Below, piece by piece: positions 8,765 to 17,175 of a stretch of DNA of 64,000 nucleotides (position 1 is its first letter; the number at the start of each line of letters is the position of its first letter). The DNA comes from Trichococcus collinsii (lineage in GTDB: Bacteria > Bacillota > Bacilli > Lactobacillales > Aerococcaceae), in contig NZ_FNQH01000002.1 of the NCBI RefSeq assembly GCF_900107505.1, forward strand, positions 558,001-622,000, written 5' to 3'. Below the pieces are notes generated by a model. That model searched no databases. It was not told the origin of the DNA and was given only the letters and a program-made list of their open reading frames with translations. The translations under genes and the position numbers were made by a program.

Positions 8765-9349
8765 TCACCTCGCTTCTTTCGTTTGAAAATAGTCCACTGC
8801 TTTGGCGTAATCCTCCGGCGTGTCGATGTCCCATAGAATCTCCGGACAGTCCACCGCGATGATTTCCGCCTTGTTTGCACAAATGTATTCCTGCAGGCTT
8901 TGGCAGTGCTCATCCGCCAACAGCCCTTCGATTGCCTGGTGGCTCAACAGGACTGGATGACCGCGCTTCCCGTGATAGGCAGGCAAAATGATATTCCCTT
9001 TACCCTGCAGCAGTTTTTCACAGACTTCATGGGTGATGAAAGGACAGTCGCCGGGTAGTATAAGGACACGTTCCGCTTCAGTATGCCGCAAGCCCATCCT
9101 CAGGGAGGAGAACATGCCTTTTTCGCAGTCTGGATTGTAAACGAAGATGACTTCCGGGCAGCGTCCGGCTGAAACCATCACAGCTTCAACGTGTAACCCT
9201 GTCACGACGATGATGCGGTTACAGAACGGACGCAAGCTGTCGATACTTCTTCGAATTACAGTCCTGCCGTTCAGATCCATCGTCATTTTCGATTCACCAG
9301 ACATCCGGGATGATTTTCCGGCGGCCAAGATGACGCCTTGCGTCCCCAT
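8765..9349 (-). CDS. mocA: MocA-like molybdenum cofactor cytidylyltransferase
   Basis: Nucleotidyltransferase that converts Mo-molybdopterin to the cytosine dinucleotide form used by xanthine dehydrogenase-family enzymes. The 194-residue protein has the MobA/MocA N-terminal loop LAAGKSSRMSGESK (about 8-21), the metal-binding segment LPGDCPFI (about 96-103), and HGKRGHPVLLS (about 127-137). It is the first gene of the operon, four bases before the Mo subunit. The ATG lies behind GAGGGGGTGA; a TTG one codon upstream is possible. CTP rather than GTP specificity is inferred from the neighbours. Confidence 0.82.
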   Translation of the reverse strand: MGTQGVILAAGKSSRMSGESKMTMDLNGRTVIRRSIDSLRPFCNRIIVVTGLHVEAVMVSAGRCPEVIFVYNPDCEKGMFSSLRMGLRHTEAERVLILPGDCPFITHEVCEKLLQGKGNIILPAYHGKRGHPVLLSHQAIEGLLADEHCQSLQEYICANKAEIIAVDCPEILWDIDTPEDYAKAVDYFQTKEAR

Positions 9350-9368
9350 CAAATCACCCCCTCAATAA

Positions 9369-9382
9369 TAGTAGCGCTTACA
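9369..9382 (-). promoter_or_regulatory. Imperfect cre (CcpA) site before mocA-xdh operon
   Basis: Minus-strand TGTAAGCGCTACTA matches the catabolite-responsive element consensus except near its 3' end. It lies between the promoter and the mocA start, where CcpA would block elongation. Carbon catabolite repression is inferred. Confidence 0.45.
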
Positions 9383-9415
9383 TATATAAACTGGTTTGTT
9401 ATACCCCCTGTCTCC

Positions 9416-9444
9416 ATTATACACCCGATCGTTCTGCTTCCCAA
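9416..9444 (-). promoter_or_regulatory. Promoter of the mocA-xdh operon
   Basis: Minus-strand TTGGGA (9444-9439), 17-base spacer, TATAAT (9421-9416), about 67 bases before the mocA ATG. Confidence 0.6.
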
Positions 9445-9512
9445 TGGACCGGTTGAGAACTGGAAGGAAAATTATCAGGGAAACATTCTGCCTTTTGAGT
9501 TTTTCCGTACAA

Positions 9513-9551
9513 AACAAGCCACGCACAAGTTGATTCTGCGCGTGGCTTGTT
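9513..9551 (-). terminator. Terminator after the DUF1622 gene
   Basis: Perfect 12-base arms AACAAGCCACGC and GCGTGGCTTGTT around a 15-base loop; T-rich on the minus strand. It lies directly behind the DUF1622 stop. Confidence 0.8.
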
Positions 9552-9559
9552 TGCGGAAG

Positions 9560-9895
9560 TCACTCCCCTACTTCTGAATTGGTGCTTTTGATTTCCCAAT
9601 GGATGACGACTGTCAGCACAACCCGCAGGATGACGATGGCAGACAGGACAATGAATTCATCGATCGTCTGGATGATGACTGTCTTCAATATTTCCGCGGC
9701 CAGTTTGAACTCCAGGCTGAACGCCAGCGCTTTGGCCAATTCGAGTTTCGGTTGGTTGTTACTCAGATTCAACTTGTCTTTAAAAAACAAATACAATGAT
9801 TTGATGCATCCATAAAGGATGATCAGGACGCCGATGCCCTCGATTAAGCTCGCAAGTGTTGGGATGACTTCGGTTAAGACTGCATGCAGATTCAT
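9560..9895 (-). CDS. DUF1622 family membrane protein
   Basis: A 111-residue protein with three hydrophobic segments: about 10-35, a weaker one about 55-75, and about 80-105. The segment spacing and the conserved ELAKALAFSLEFKLAAEILKT region between TM1 and TM3 are typical of DUF1622 membrane proteins, whose function is not known. Start chosen at the ATG with GGAGG seven bases upstream; a frame nine codons longer has no ribosome site. Single gene, 48 bases after the DUF1801 gene and with its own terminator. Confidence 0.75.
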   Translation of the reverse strand: MNLHAVLTEVIPTLASLIEGIGVLIILYGCIKSLYLFFKDKLNLSNNQPKLELAKALAFSLEFKLAAEILKTVIIQTIDEFIVLSAIVILRVVLTVVIHWEIKSTNSEVGE

Positions 9896-9943
9896 GAACG
9901 TCCCTCCTTTTTCCATATTCAAATTTGGTAACGAATCCGTTCT

Positions 9944-10321
9944 TTATTTGCTCTGTTTCTTATTTTGCTTCGCTTCTTCGACCCGGAAGCGGACGATCCG
10001 ACGCACAAGCTCATATGGGATAGGCTTCGTCAGCGGAAATTGGATGGCGCCTTTTGAGGTCTTGTATTCCGTCAATTCTTCCTTGAAAGCCGCAACGCCG
10101 CTCGGTGCCGGGTAAAAACCGATATGATTTTTCTGCACAGCAAAATGCACTAGGTTCCCGTTCAGGTAGAAGGTCGGCATCTGATAGCTGATTTTCTCGG
10201 TCGCATCAGGCGCTTCTTCCTTTATCACCCGGCGGAACTCCTGCAGGATTGCCTGAATATCCCCATCATAGCGGCTGATATATGCATCGATCGTTTCAAT
10301 TTTTACAGTTGGTTCTTCCAT
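9944..10321 (-). CDS. DUF1801 / YdhG-like protein
   Basis: A 125-residue cytosolic protein of the DUF1801 family (B. subtilis YdhG type). The recognisable core is ISYQMPTFYLNGNLVHFAVQKNHIGFYP followed by KGAIQFPL..PIPYELVRRIVRFRVEE. Start at the ATG behind AGGTGG; an upstream in-frame ATG would add five residues. YdhG is described as a frataxin-like iron chaperone, but many members are uncharacterised, so I keep the call at family level. Single gene; the C-terminus is Lys/Gln rich. Confidence 0.78.
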   Translation of the reverse strand: MEEPTVKIETIDAYISRYDGDIQAILQEFRRVIKEEAPDATEKISYQMPTFYLNGNLVHFAVQKNHIGFYPAPSGVAAFKEELTEYKTSKGAIQFPLTKPIPYELVRRIVRFRVEEAKQNKKQSK

Positions 10322-10390
10322 TTTTATCCACCTCAACAGTCTGGATTTTTCATTATTAGCGTTCTTGTCAATAGTATATCATATGGCAAT

Positions 10391-10402
10391 GCAAGTGCTT
10401 GC
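10391..10402. repeat. Short perfect palindrome upstream of the NRAMP gene
   Basis: GCAAG-TG-CTTGC lies in the 240-base gap between the divergent DUF1801 and NRAMP genes and could be an operator. Apart from this I see nothing defined in the gap. Confidence 0.3.
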
Positions 10403-10561
10403 AAGCTTAACGAATAGTAGGTATGATTATGGCAAAGAAGATAAAATAACTGGACAAAACCGCTCCCTTATACCACTGCTTACCGACAGTGATGATGGCC
10501 AACATAACTATTTTTAGGAAGTCAGATTGCAGATGCACAACCCAATAAGGGAGTGAGCAAG

Positions 10562-11839
10562 ATGCGCAAAATTCTAAAGAAGACAAAAAAATTCCTCAAA
10601 AAATTTGGACCTGGTGTCATCACCGGAGCCTCTGATGATGATCCATCCGGCATCGTCACCTACTCGCAGACCGGAGCCATGTTCGGCCTTCATCTGTTGT
10701 GGCTTTCTCCGATTTCGTGCATCTTTGCGATTGCTATCCAGGAGATGTGCGGACGGATCGGGATGGTATCCGGCAAAGGGCTGACAGGGATCATGAAACA
10801 ATCCTACCCCAAGTGGGTAAGCTATCCGGCAATCTCCCTCCTGTTCATCGCCAATACGATCAACATCGGTGCCGATCTGGGCGCGATGGCTGCGGTAGCT
10901 CAGATGGTGCTCGGTTTGCCGTTCATTTTTTGGATCCTGATCATGACGGCCCTGACCTTGGTACTGGAAATTTTTATGGACTACAAGAATTATTCAAAAT
11001 TCCTGATGCTTTTGACGCTTTCCCTGTTCGCTTATTTCTTCACGGCATTCACGGTCCGCCAGGATTGGGGCGTTGTTCTTCAGCATACCCTTATCCCAAC
11101 CTTTTACCCTTCCCGGGAATTTACACTTAATGTGGTGGCATTTTTAGGGACGACGATTTCCCCTTACCTGTTTTTTTGGCAAGCCGACGAAGAAGTGGAA
11201 AAAGAAATCGTCGAGCATAAAATCAAAGGGATCGGCATCGGAAAACCCCGTATCTTTGTCAAGGATATAAAGGATATGAAGATTGATACGATTGTCGGGA
11301 TGTTTTTTACGACAGTCACTGCTTTCATGATTGTGCTGACGACGGCCGGAACCCTTCATCTTAGCGGAATAACCACTATCAATTCCGCGGCGGAGGCCGC
11401 TCAAGCGCTTCGTCCATTGGTGGGAGACTTCGCCTATTGGCTGTTCGCTTTGGGCATCATCGGAACAGGTCTGCTTGGTGTGCCTGTTTTGGCTGGCTCC
11501 TCGTCCTACGCCATTTCCGAATTTTTCGGTTGGGAGACGGGTTTGGGTAAGAAACTGAAAGAGGCGCATGGTTTCTACGGCGTCATCACTATCGCCACAA
11601 TCATCGGACTGACGATCAATTTTGTCGGGATCGATCCGATGAGAGCCTTGTACTATTCCGCAGCCATCAATGGCTTGATGGCTCCGCCTCTGATGCTGCT
11701 GATCCTCTTCATCGGCAACAATAAAAAAGTGATGGGCAGCCATACGAATCACCGTTTGGGAAATGTAGTCGGCGGCATCGCGACATTAGTTATGTTCGGC
11801 ATCGGCTTTCTTTTCATGAAGGATTTCTTAGGACTCTAG
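10562..11839 (+). CDS. NRAMP-related metal transporter with altered metal site
   Basis: A 425-residue integral membrane protein of the NRAMP/SLC11 superfamily with about 11 membrane segments. TM1 carries SDDDPSG (D27, P28, S29, G30) where classical Mn/Fe NRAMPs have DPGN, so the metal-binding Asn is Gly. The TM6 segment reads TTISPYLFFW (S200, P201, Y202) where the classical MPH motif supplies a Met ligand. Loss of the soft Met ligand is the hallmark of NRAMP-related proteins that move Mg or other hard cations rather than Mn/Fe. Start chosen at the ATG eight bases after GGGAG; a GTG nine bases upstream is possible. Single gene with a strong terminator. Confidence 0.82.
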   Translation: MRKILKKTKKFLKKFGPGVITGASDDDPSGIVTYSQTGAMFGLHLLWLSPISCIFAIAIQEMCGRIGMVSGKGLTGIMKQSYPKWVSYPAISLLFIANTINIGADLGAMAAVAQMVLGLPFIFWILIMTALTLVLEIFMDYKNYSKFLMLLTLSLFAYFFTAFTVRQDWGVVLQHTLIPTFYPSREFTLNVVAFLGTTISPYLFFWQADEEVEKEIVEHKIKGIGIGKPRIFVKDIKDMKIDTIVGMFFTTVTAFMIVLTTAGTLHLSGITTINSAAEAAQALRPLVGDFAYWLFALGIIGTGLLGVPVLAGSSSYAISEFFGWETGLGKKLKEAHGFYGVITIATIIGLTINFVGIDPMRALYYSAAINGLMAPPLMLLILFIGNNKKVMGSHTNHRLGNVVGGIATLVMFGIGFLFMKDFLGL

Positions 11840-11877
11840 CAGACTGCTTTTATCGAAAAAAATTTATACAAAGAATA

Positions 11878-11912
11878 GGCCCCGGATAACAGTTATCCGG
11901 GGCCACTTTTTT
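11878..11912 (+). terminator. Terminator after the NRAMP-related gene
   Basis: GGCCCCGGATAA pairs with TTATCCGGGGCC around a short loop, followed by ACTTTTTT. Confidence 0.9.
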
Positions 11913-12043
11913 GACGCATACATCAGAGCGAACCGGTTTCCGTTTTTGCACCTTTTCACTTATTTTAAGGATGTAATTCCATTTTCATAAAAATGTGTTA
12001 TGATATGGAATGAAAATTTGAACGGTAAAGAAAGGAAAGTAAA

Positions 12044-13108
12044 ATGAATACACCTTCTATTTATGGATTGACTTTGGATCAGCTGGAAGCTTGGTTGTTG
12101 GAGCAAGGCCAGAAAAAATTTCGCGCCCAACAGATCTGGGACTGGCTATATATCAAACGCGTTCTGGATTTTTCGGAAATGACGAACTTGTCAAAAGATT
12201 TGGTTGCCCTTCTCTCCGACACCTTCTTGCTGCAGCCCCTGAATCAAGTGGTCGTTCAAGAATCAGCGGACGGCACAACTAAATACCTCTTCCAGCTGGA
12301 AGACAAACTTATGATTGAAACCGTCCTGATGCGTCAGGAATATGGCTTGTCCGTCTGTGTTACGACGCAAGTTGGCTGCGATATCGGCTGCACGTTCTGC
12401 GCAAGTGGACTGAAACGGAAACAACGCGATCTGACTGCCGGCGAAATAGTGGCACAAATTATGCAGATCCAGCACTACTTGGATCAAAAAGGCAATGGCG
12501 AACGTGTCAGTCACATCGTTGTGATGGGCATCGGCGAACCGTTCGACAACTACGATAATGTCATCGCCTTTCTGAACATCGTCAACCATGCCAAGGGTTT
12601 GGCAATCGGTGCTCGTCACATCACCGTTTCCGCCAGTGGATTGGCTCCGAAGATCCGGGAATTCGCGGAAAACGGACTGCAAGTCAACTTGGCTTTGTCC
12701 CTGCACGCGCCGAACGATGAAATCCGTAGCCGCATGATGCGCATCAACCGCAAACATCCACTGAAGGAAGTCATGGCTGCCATCGACGAGTATCTGGAAA
12801 AGACAAACCGCCGCATCACTTTCGAATACATCATGATCTCTGGCGTGAACGACAGACCTGAGCAGGCGCACGAATTGGTCGCCTTATTGAAGGATAAGCG
12901 TCACCTTTCCTACGTGAACCTGATCCCTTACAATCCGGTTGCCGAGCACATCAAATATGAACGCAGCACCAAAAAGGATATTTTGGCATTCTATGATATC
13001 CTCAAAAAGAACAACATCAACTGCGTTATCCGCAAAGAGCACGGCACCGACATCGATGCCGCCTGTGGCCAACTACGCAGCAAGCATCTGGAAAAAGCAA
13101 CTAAATAA
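12044..13108 (+). CDS. rlmN: 23S rRNA (A2503-C2) / tRNA A37 methyltransferase
   Basis: Radical SAM enzyme that methylates C2 of A2503 in 23S rRNA and of A37 in some tRNAs, supporting translational fidelity. The 354-residue protein has the CX3CX2C iron-sulfur motif at C112, C116 and C119 (CDIGCTFC), the [11 protein letters not shown] motif, and the second catalytic Cys in AACGQL (C341), which forms the methyl-carrying intermediate. Ribosome site GAAAGGAAAG precedes the ATG. Monocistronic with a terminator. The closest alternative, the resistance enzyme Cfr, is unlikely given the housekeeping context and RlmN-like motifs. Confidence 0.95.
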   Translation: MNTPSIYGLTLDQLEAWLLEQGQKKFRAQQIWDWLYIKRVLDFSEMTNLSKDLVALLSDTFLLQPLNQVVVQESADGTTKYLFQLEDKLMIETVLMRQEYGLSVCVTTQVGCDIGCTFCASGLKRKQRDLTAGEIVAQIMQIQHYLDQKGNGERVSHIVVMGIGEPFDNYDNVIAFLNIVNHAKGLAIGARHITVSASGLAPKIREFAENGLQVNLALSLHAPNDEIRSRMMRINRKHPLKEVMAAIDEYLEKTNRRITFEYIMISGVNDRPEQAHELVALLKDKRHLSYVNLIPYNPVAEHIKYERSTKKDILAFYDILKKNNINCVIRKEHGTDIDAACGQLRSKHLEKATK

Positions 13109-13121
13109 TTGACTTTTCACT

Positions 13122-13154
13122 AAGCAACCTCGGTAAAATGAGGTTGCTTTTTTA
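13122..13154. terminator. Bidirectional terminator between rlmN and zinc-ribbon gene
   Basis: AAGCAACCTC / GAGGTTGCTT around an eight-base loop, followed by T-rich sequence; serves the convergent genes. Confidence 0.85.
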
Positions 13155-13155
13155 A

Positions 13156-13494
13156 TTATTTTTCATCAGGAGCGGTCTCCTGCATCCAACCTTTGAATCC
13201 GCAATGTGGGCAAGTCACTCGTTTGCCTTGCTTGCCTCCGTTCAAAGACAGCAGATCCGTCAGGAAGCTGATTTTGAATTTACGCCTGCATTTTGGGCAG
13301 ACGTAAGCATTCACGCGTGAATGGTAGTAGACGATCGCGAATAGCGTGGCGATTCCCGCCAAAATCATCAGCGCCGGATAAAAGCCGCCTGCTCTCTCAG
13401 CCGCGGGAAATCCAACTACCAAAAACAGCACATACCCCGCAACCGCAAGCATCGTGACGCTATCCGATTTCCTTTTTTTTCCACTTTTGGCCAT
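13156..13494 (-). CDS. Membrane protein with C-terminal zinc ribbon
   Basis: A 112-residue protein with a basic N-terminus (KSGKKRKSD), two hydrophobic segments (about 13-31 and 37-57), and a cytoplasmic C-terminal region with two CxxC knuckles (YVCPKCRRKF and VTCPHCGFKG), a probable zinc ribbon. I do not recognise a characterised family. It is convergent with rlmN and divergent from degV. Confidence 0.65.
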   Translation of the reverse strand: MAKSGKKRKSDSVTMLAVAGYVLFLVVGFPAAERAGGFYPALMILAGIATLFAIVYYHSRVNAYVCPKCRRKFKISFLTDLLSLNGGKQGKRVTCPHCGFKGWMQETAPDEK

Positions 13495-13629
13495 ACATCA
13501 TTTTTCCTTTCCTGTTTCTGATTCAATGATAACACTTGTAGGTCGAGCTTTGAAAGTGTGGTATATTGGAACCAACAAATTAAGTCCATTGGCAATAATA
13601 TATTTGACCATTGGAGACGGAGGAATAGT

Positions 13630-14493
13630 ATGAGCAGAGTAATCCTTACGACTGAAAGCGGCGCGGATATCCCCACTGATTTGGCAAAGAAACACAATAT
13701 CCAGATTGTATCGATGCACGTCATCATGGATGATATCGATCATCTTGATGGTTCTTTTCCGGTCACGGATCTGTATGATTATTACGAGCGAACCAAAAAA
13801 ACGCCTTCCACGACCGCAACCAATCCGAATGAATATACCGCTTTTTTCGAAAAGATCCGCTCTGAGCAGCCCGACAGCATCATCGTGCACATCGGTTACA
13901 CCTCCAAGGCCTCTTCCTCATTCCAGAGTTCCGTTTTGGCGGCGGAAGATTTCGAGAACATCCACCTCATTGATGCCCTGAACGTATCCGGCGGCTTGGC
14001 CGCGATCGTGCTTTATGCTGCCGATTTGCTTGAAAAGGAGCCGGATATCGCAGTGGAAAAACTGATTGCCGCAATCGAAGCAGCAGTGCCGCGCACACAC
14101 TTTTCCTTCATGCCATCCGGTCTCGAGTTCCTACGGGCAGGCGGCCGCGTCTCCAACGCAGCCTATTTGGGGGCATCGCTCCTGAAAATAAAACCGACAA
14201 TTGAATTGATTGACGGCAAATTGGTTTCCACAAAAAAATACCGCGGCAAGATGAGCCGCGTCGTTGTCGATTTTTTTGATGATTACCTAAAGGCTTACGC
14301 TATCGACGACAAAAAACTGTACCTCATCCATTCACTCGGTTTGGAAGAAGAAATCATGACCCAAATGGAAAATTACGCGAAAGAAAAAGGTTTCCTTGAT
14401 GTCGCTTGGGTCCAGACCGGCGGCGTCATCACTTCCCATGGCGGCCCTGGCGCTTTTGGGATTGCTGGGATCGAAAAAAAAGAAAACGACTAA
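13630..14493 (+). CDS. DegV family fatty-acid-binding protein
   Basis: A 287-residue DegV/FakB-type protein. The N-terminal DegV domain begins VILTTESGADIP, with the ligand-contact region STTATNPNEY (about 59-68) and HIGYTSKASSSFQS; the C-terminal domain contains FLRAGGRVS..AYLGASLLKIKP. Family members bind a fatty acid and present it to FakA for phosphorylation. No fakA is nearby. Start chosen at the ATG behind GGAGG; the longer frame upstream lacks a ribosome site. Single gene. Confidence 0.85.
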   Translation: MSRVILTTESGADIPTDLAKKHNIQIVSMHVIMDDIDHLDGSFPVTDLYDYYERTKKTPSTTATNPNEYTAFFEKIRSEQPDSIIVHIGYTSKASSSFQSSVLAAEDFENIHLIDALNVSGGLAAIVLYAADLLEKEPDIAVEKLIAAIEAAVPRTHFSFMPSGLEFLRAGGRVSNAAYLGASLLKIKPTIELIDGKLVSTKKYRGKMSRVVVDFFDDYLKAYAIDDKKLYLIHSLGLEEEIMTQMENYAKEKGFLDVAWVQTGGVITSHGGPGAFGIAGIEKKEND

Positions 14494-14499
14494 TAAACA

Positions 14500-14544
14500 A
14501 AAAAACTTCTGCATTACGGAATTCCGAGTGCAGAAGTTTTTTTG
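14500..14544. terminator. Bidirectional terminator, degV / AAA+ gene
   Basis: AAAAACTTCTGCA and TGCAGAAGTTTTT arms around a 15-base loop, with poly-A before and poly-T after. Confidence 0.88.
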
Positions 14545-14549
14545 TTTGT

Positions 14550-16940
14550 CTAACTATTCTCTTCGATATCCTCCGGGAGGATCGTGAACAGATCCGCGGC
14601 CTCATCTTCGGCCAAGCGGTTGCTTTGATGCAACTTTGCCTTCTCAAAGAGGCTCCTGGCCGTGCGGGCATTTCCGAAATGGCTGTCGCGCGTCGTATAG
14701 GACTGCACAAACAGGTTCTTGACTTTCCCCTGGGCTTCCTCCGTCAGCACAAAACCTTGCTGGGTAGCGGCCATGTGGAAGATTTCCGTCAGTTCTTCGC
14801 TGTCGTAATCCGGGAAATCGACCGTGTAGGCAATCCGGCTGCGGATGCCGGAGTTCATGCTGAGCATCTGCTCCATCTCGCTCGGATAGCCGGCCATGAT
14901 GACGACCAGTTTGTCGCGGTTGTCCTCCATCTCCTTGATCAGCGTACTGATGGCTTCATAACCGAAGTCGTTTTCGGAGGCAGAATAAAGGGAATAGGCT
15001 TCATCGATGAATAAGACACCGCCATAGGCTTCCTTGATTTTCTCTAGTGTCTTCGGTCCGGTCTGGCCAACGTACTGCCCGACCAGATCTTCCCTAGTGA
15101 CTTCAATCATGTGTCCGCGCTTCAGCACACCGATGGATTTCAGTATTTGGCTGATCAATCGCGCAATGGTTGTCTTGCCTGTGCCGGGGTTCCCCGTGAA
15201 GACCATGTGCAAGGACAAATCGTTCATCGGCTGTCCCATCTTTTCGCGGCGTTTCTCGGCGCGCACGTAATTCATGATCGAGCTGACTTGTTTTTTGACA
15301 TCCTTCAACCCGACCAGGTTGCGCAGCTGAGCCATCAAGTCTTCGATATTATCTCCGAACAGTTGGTTGGGGTCGATACCGAAGTCGAGCGGCTCGAGAA
15401 TGACCAGATCATCCTTCGTCACGGATTTTTCGCTCAGGCGGAAGGCCCGTTCGCGCATCGCTTCTTCCATAATGTTTCGGACGGCCCGGGCATTGGCGAA
15501 CAGCGGAACCACTTTTTCCTGATTGATTTTGACCCTGAATGCCTGCTCCGCTTCCTCAGTCAACGTATAATGATTATCCTTGGCTTGCGCCTTGGCGATT
15601 TCCAACAGTTCCTGATCGGAAAAATCTTCGAAATCGATCTGCATGTTAATCCGGCTCGATAGACCAGGATTCGATTTCAGCAACTGCTTCATGCCGGTGT
15701 CATACCCCGCTAGGATCACGATGAAATCATTGCGGTGATCTTCCATTGATTTGATTAAAGTATCGATGGCTTCGGAACCGTAATCGAGCGAATCGCTGTC
15801 CGAGGACGCCAAGGAATAGGCTTCATCGATGAACAGCACGCCGCCCATGGCCGATTCGATCACGGCTTTCGTCTTCTGGGCAGTCTGGCCGACGTAGCCG
15901 CCGACCAGATCTGAGCGATCCACTTCCACCAATTGGCCCGATTCGAGGATGCCTAGAGAATAGAAGATGTCCCCCAGAATTCTGGCGACTGTCGTCTTGC
16001 CTGTGCCCGGATTGCCGGAAAAGGCGAAATGATAGGAAGGCTGTTCATTTTTTTCGATCGACAGCATGTAGGCCCGTTTCTTGTCGTATTCGACCAGTTT
16101 CACGATCCGGTTGATGGTCTCCTTCACTTCCGTCAGACCGATCAGCTCATTCAATTCGGCCAAGGACTCTTCCAAAGAGACTTTGACTTTCCGGTTGGAA
16201 TGGGTCGCATCCATATGAAAGTAATCCGTTTGTGGCCCCCGTCTTGCCAACCTGCTCGATTGCATGGTCGCAATCAGTTTGCCGACTTTTTCAGTGCTGT
16301 GCGAAAGCGGCCGTGTCCGTTCCAGTTCCTTGTGGATGCGACGGCATTCGTCGAAACGGCCATGGATATAGTAGGCATAAACACGATCGTACTCAATGGC
16401 ATCGTCATAGCCGTATTTCTCGGACTCCTCGATGGATGCCAAAATCGTTTCCAGTTCCTCTTCCTGTTGCAGGTAGATCTTCGATTTCAAGCGCAAAGCC
16501 GCAAAGGATTTCGGACTGTGCTTCAGCACTTGATCGACGAGTTCCAGCGCCCGGGGTAGGTCGTTTTTTTCGAAGGTCATCTTCGCCAGGACGAGCGCCG
16601 CTTCCCAATTGGCTGGGTTGCGGGCGAAGGCAGCTTGCGCGTAGCTCTCCGCTGCCTTGTCATCGCCGTCTTCCGCATACAGCTTCGCCAGCAGCGTCAA
16701 ATAGGCATCGCCAGTGCTATCCAATTCTACTGCCCGCAACGCATAAAGCATAGCTTTTTCGAGATTGCGGTTCTTGTAGTGGCTGAGCCCCAGCAGGTAA
16801 TTCACATGCGGATGATCCGGATGCGTCCGGATGGCTTCCATCAAGACCGGAACGCTGCTCAAGGACATGTTTTTCCTGATATTGTTCTCGATCCCTTTCA
16901 GCCTCTCGTCTATGTTTTCAATTAAGTTCTCGTCTGTCAT
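14550..16940 (-). CDS. TPR protein with two CbbX-type AAA+ ATPase domains
   Basis: A 796-residue cytosolic protein with an N-terminal tetratricopeptide region (about 1-230) and two tandem CbxX/CfqX-type AAA+ modules. Walker A motifs are GNPGTGKTTVAR (about 307-318) and GNPGTGKTTIAR (about 583-594). Each module is followed by VEVDRSDLVGGYVGQT or IEVTREDLVGQYVGQT, then a GGVLFIDEAYSL Walker B, and each has an Arg-rich SRI sensor segment. The TPR plus CbbX arrangement resembles EccA of type VII secretion, but EccA has one AAA+ module and no ESX genes are near. Start ATG lacks a strong ribosome site. Role unknown; a remodelling ATPase for a protein partner is inferred. Confidence 0.85.
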   Translation of the reverse strand: MTDENLIENIDERLKGIENNIRKNMSLSSVPVLMEAIRTHPDHPHVNYLLGLSHYKNRNLEKAMLYALRAVELDSTGDAYLTLLAKLYAEDGDDKAAESYAQAAFARNPANWEAALVLAKMTFEKNDLPRALELVDQVLKHSPKSFAALRLKSKIYLQQEEELETILASIEESEKYGYDDAIEYDRVYAYYIHGRFDECRRIHKELERTRPLSHSTEKVGKLIATMQSSRLARRGPQTDYFHMDATHSNRKVKVSLEESLAELNELIGLTEVKETINRIVKLVEYDKKRAYMLSIEKNEQPSYHFAFSGNPGTGKTTVARILGDIFYSLGILESGQLVEVDRSDLVGGYVGQTAQKTKAVIESAMGGVLFIDEAYSLASSDSDSLDYGSEAIDTLIKSMEDHRNDFIVILAGYDTGMKQLLKSNPGLSSRINMQIDFEDFSDQELLEIAKAQAKDNHYTLTEEAEQAFRVKINQEKVVPLFANARAVRNIMEEAMRERAFRLSEKSVTKDDLVILEPLDFGIDPNQLFGDNIEDLMAQLRNLVGLKDVKKQVSSIMNYVRAEKRREKMGQPMNDLSLHMVFTGNPGTGKTTIARLISQILKSIGVLKRGHMIEVTREDLVGQYVGQTGPKTLEKIKEAYGGVLFIDEAYSLYSASENDFGYEAISTLIKEMEDNRDKLVVIMAGYPSEMEQMLSMNSGIRSRIAYTVDFPDYDSEELTEIFHMAATQQGFVLTEEAQGKVKNLFVQSYTTRDSHFGNARTARSLFEKAKLHQSNRLAEDEAADLFTILPEDIEENS

Positions 16941-17095
16941 CCGAAGCTTCTTCCTTCCCGTTCGTATACTCTATTTATCTAATGTGGCCCTTTTCATGAT
17001 GCCCTTTATTTTAGCACAATTCCGACCTTTTTCATGCGTTTATGCTCGTGGCTTTTCCCGATCCTACTGAGGCTTCAGCAAAAAAAGGCTATTTT

Positions 17096-17124
17096 TTGAG
17101 TTTGTTTGCCAACAAGGTTATACT
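17096..17124 (+). promoter_or_regulatory. Promoter of the PfkB-family kinase gene
   Basis: TTGAGT (17096-17101), 17-base spacer, TATACT (17119-17124), about 50 bases before the ATG. The rest of the 235-base gap shows nothing else clear. Confidence 0.5.
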
Positions 17125-17175
17125 TTGTTTGAAAGCAAAAAGAACTGCGTGTCATCCAGACTGGAGGAGTTATTT

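Noticed and set aside
6634-8913. Longer reading of the Mo subunit starting at 8913
   Set aside because: The extra 51 codons are mocA sequence out of frame; METISKS at 8760 has the ribosome site.
4179-9349. In-frame UGA or Sec in the Mo hydroxylase or SelD
   Set aside because: No internal stop in any subunit; SelD has Cys at the catalytic place. Any selenium would be a labile ligand, not Sec.
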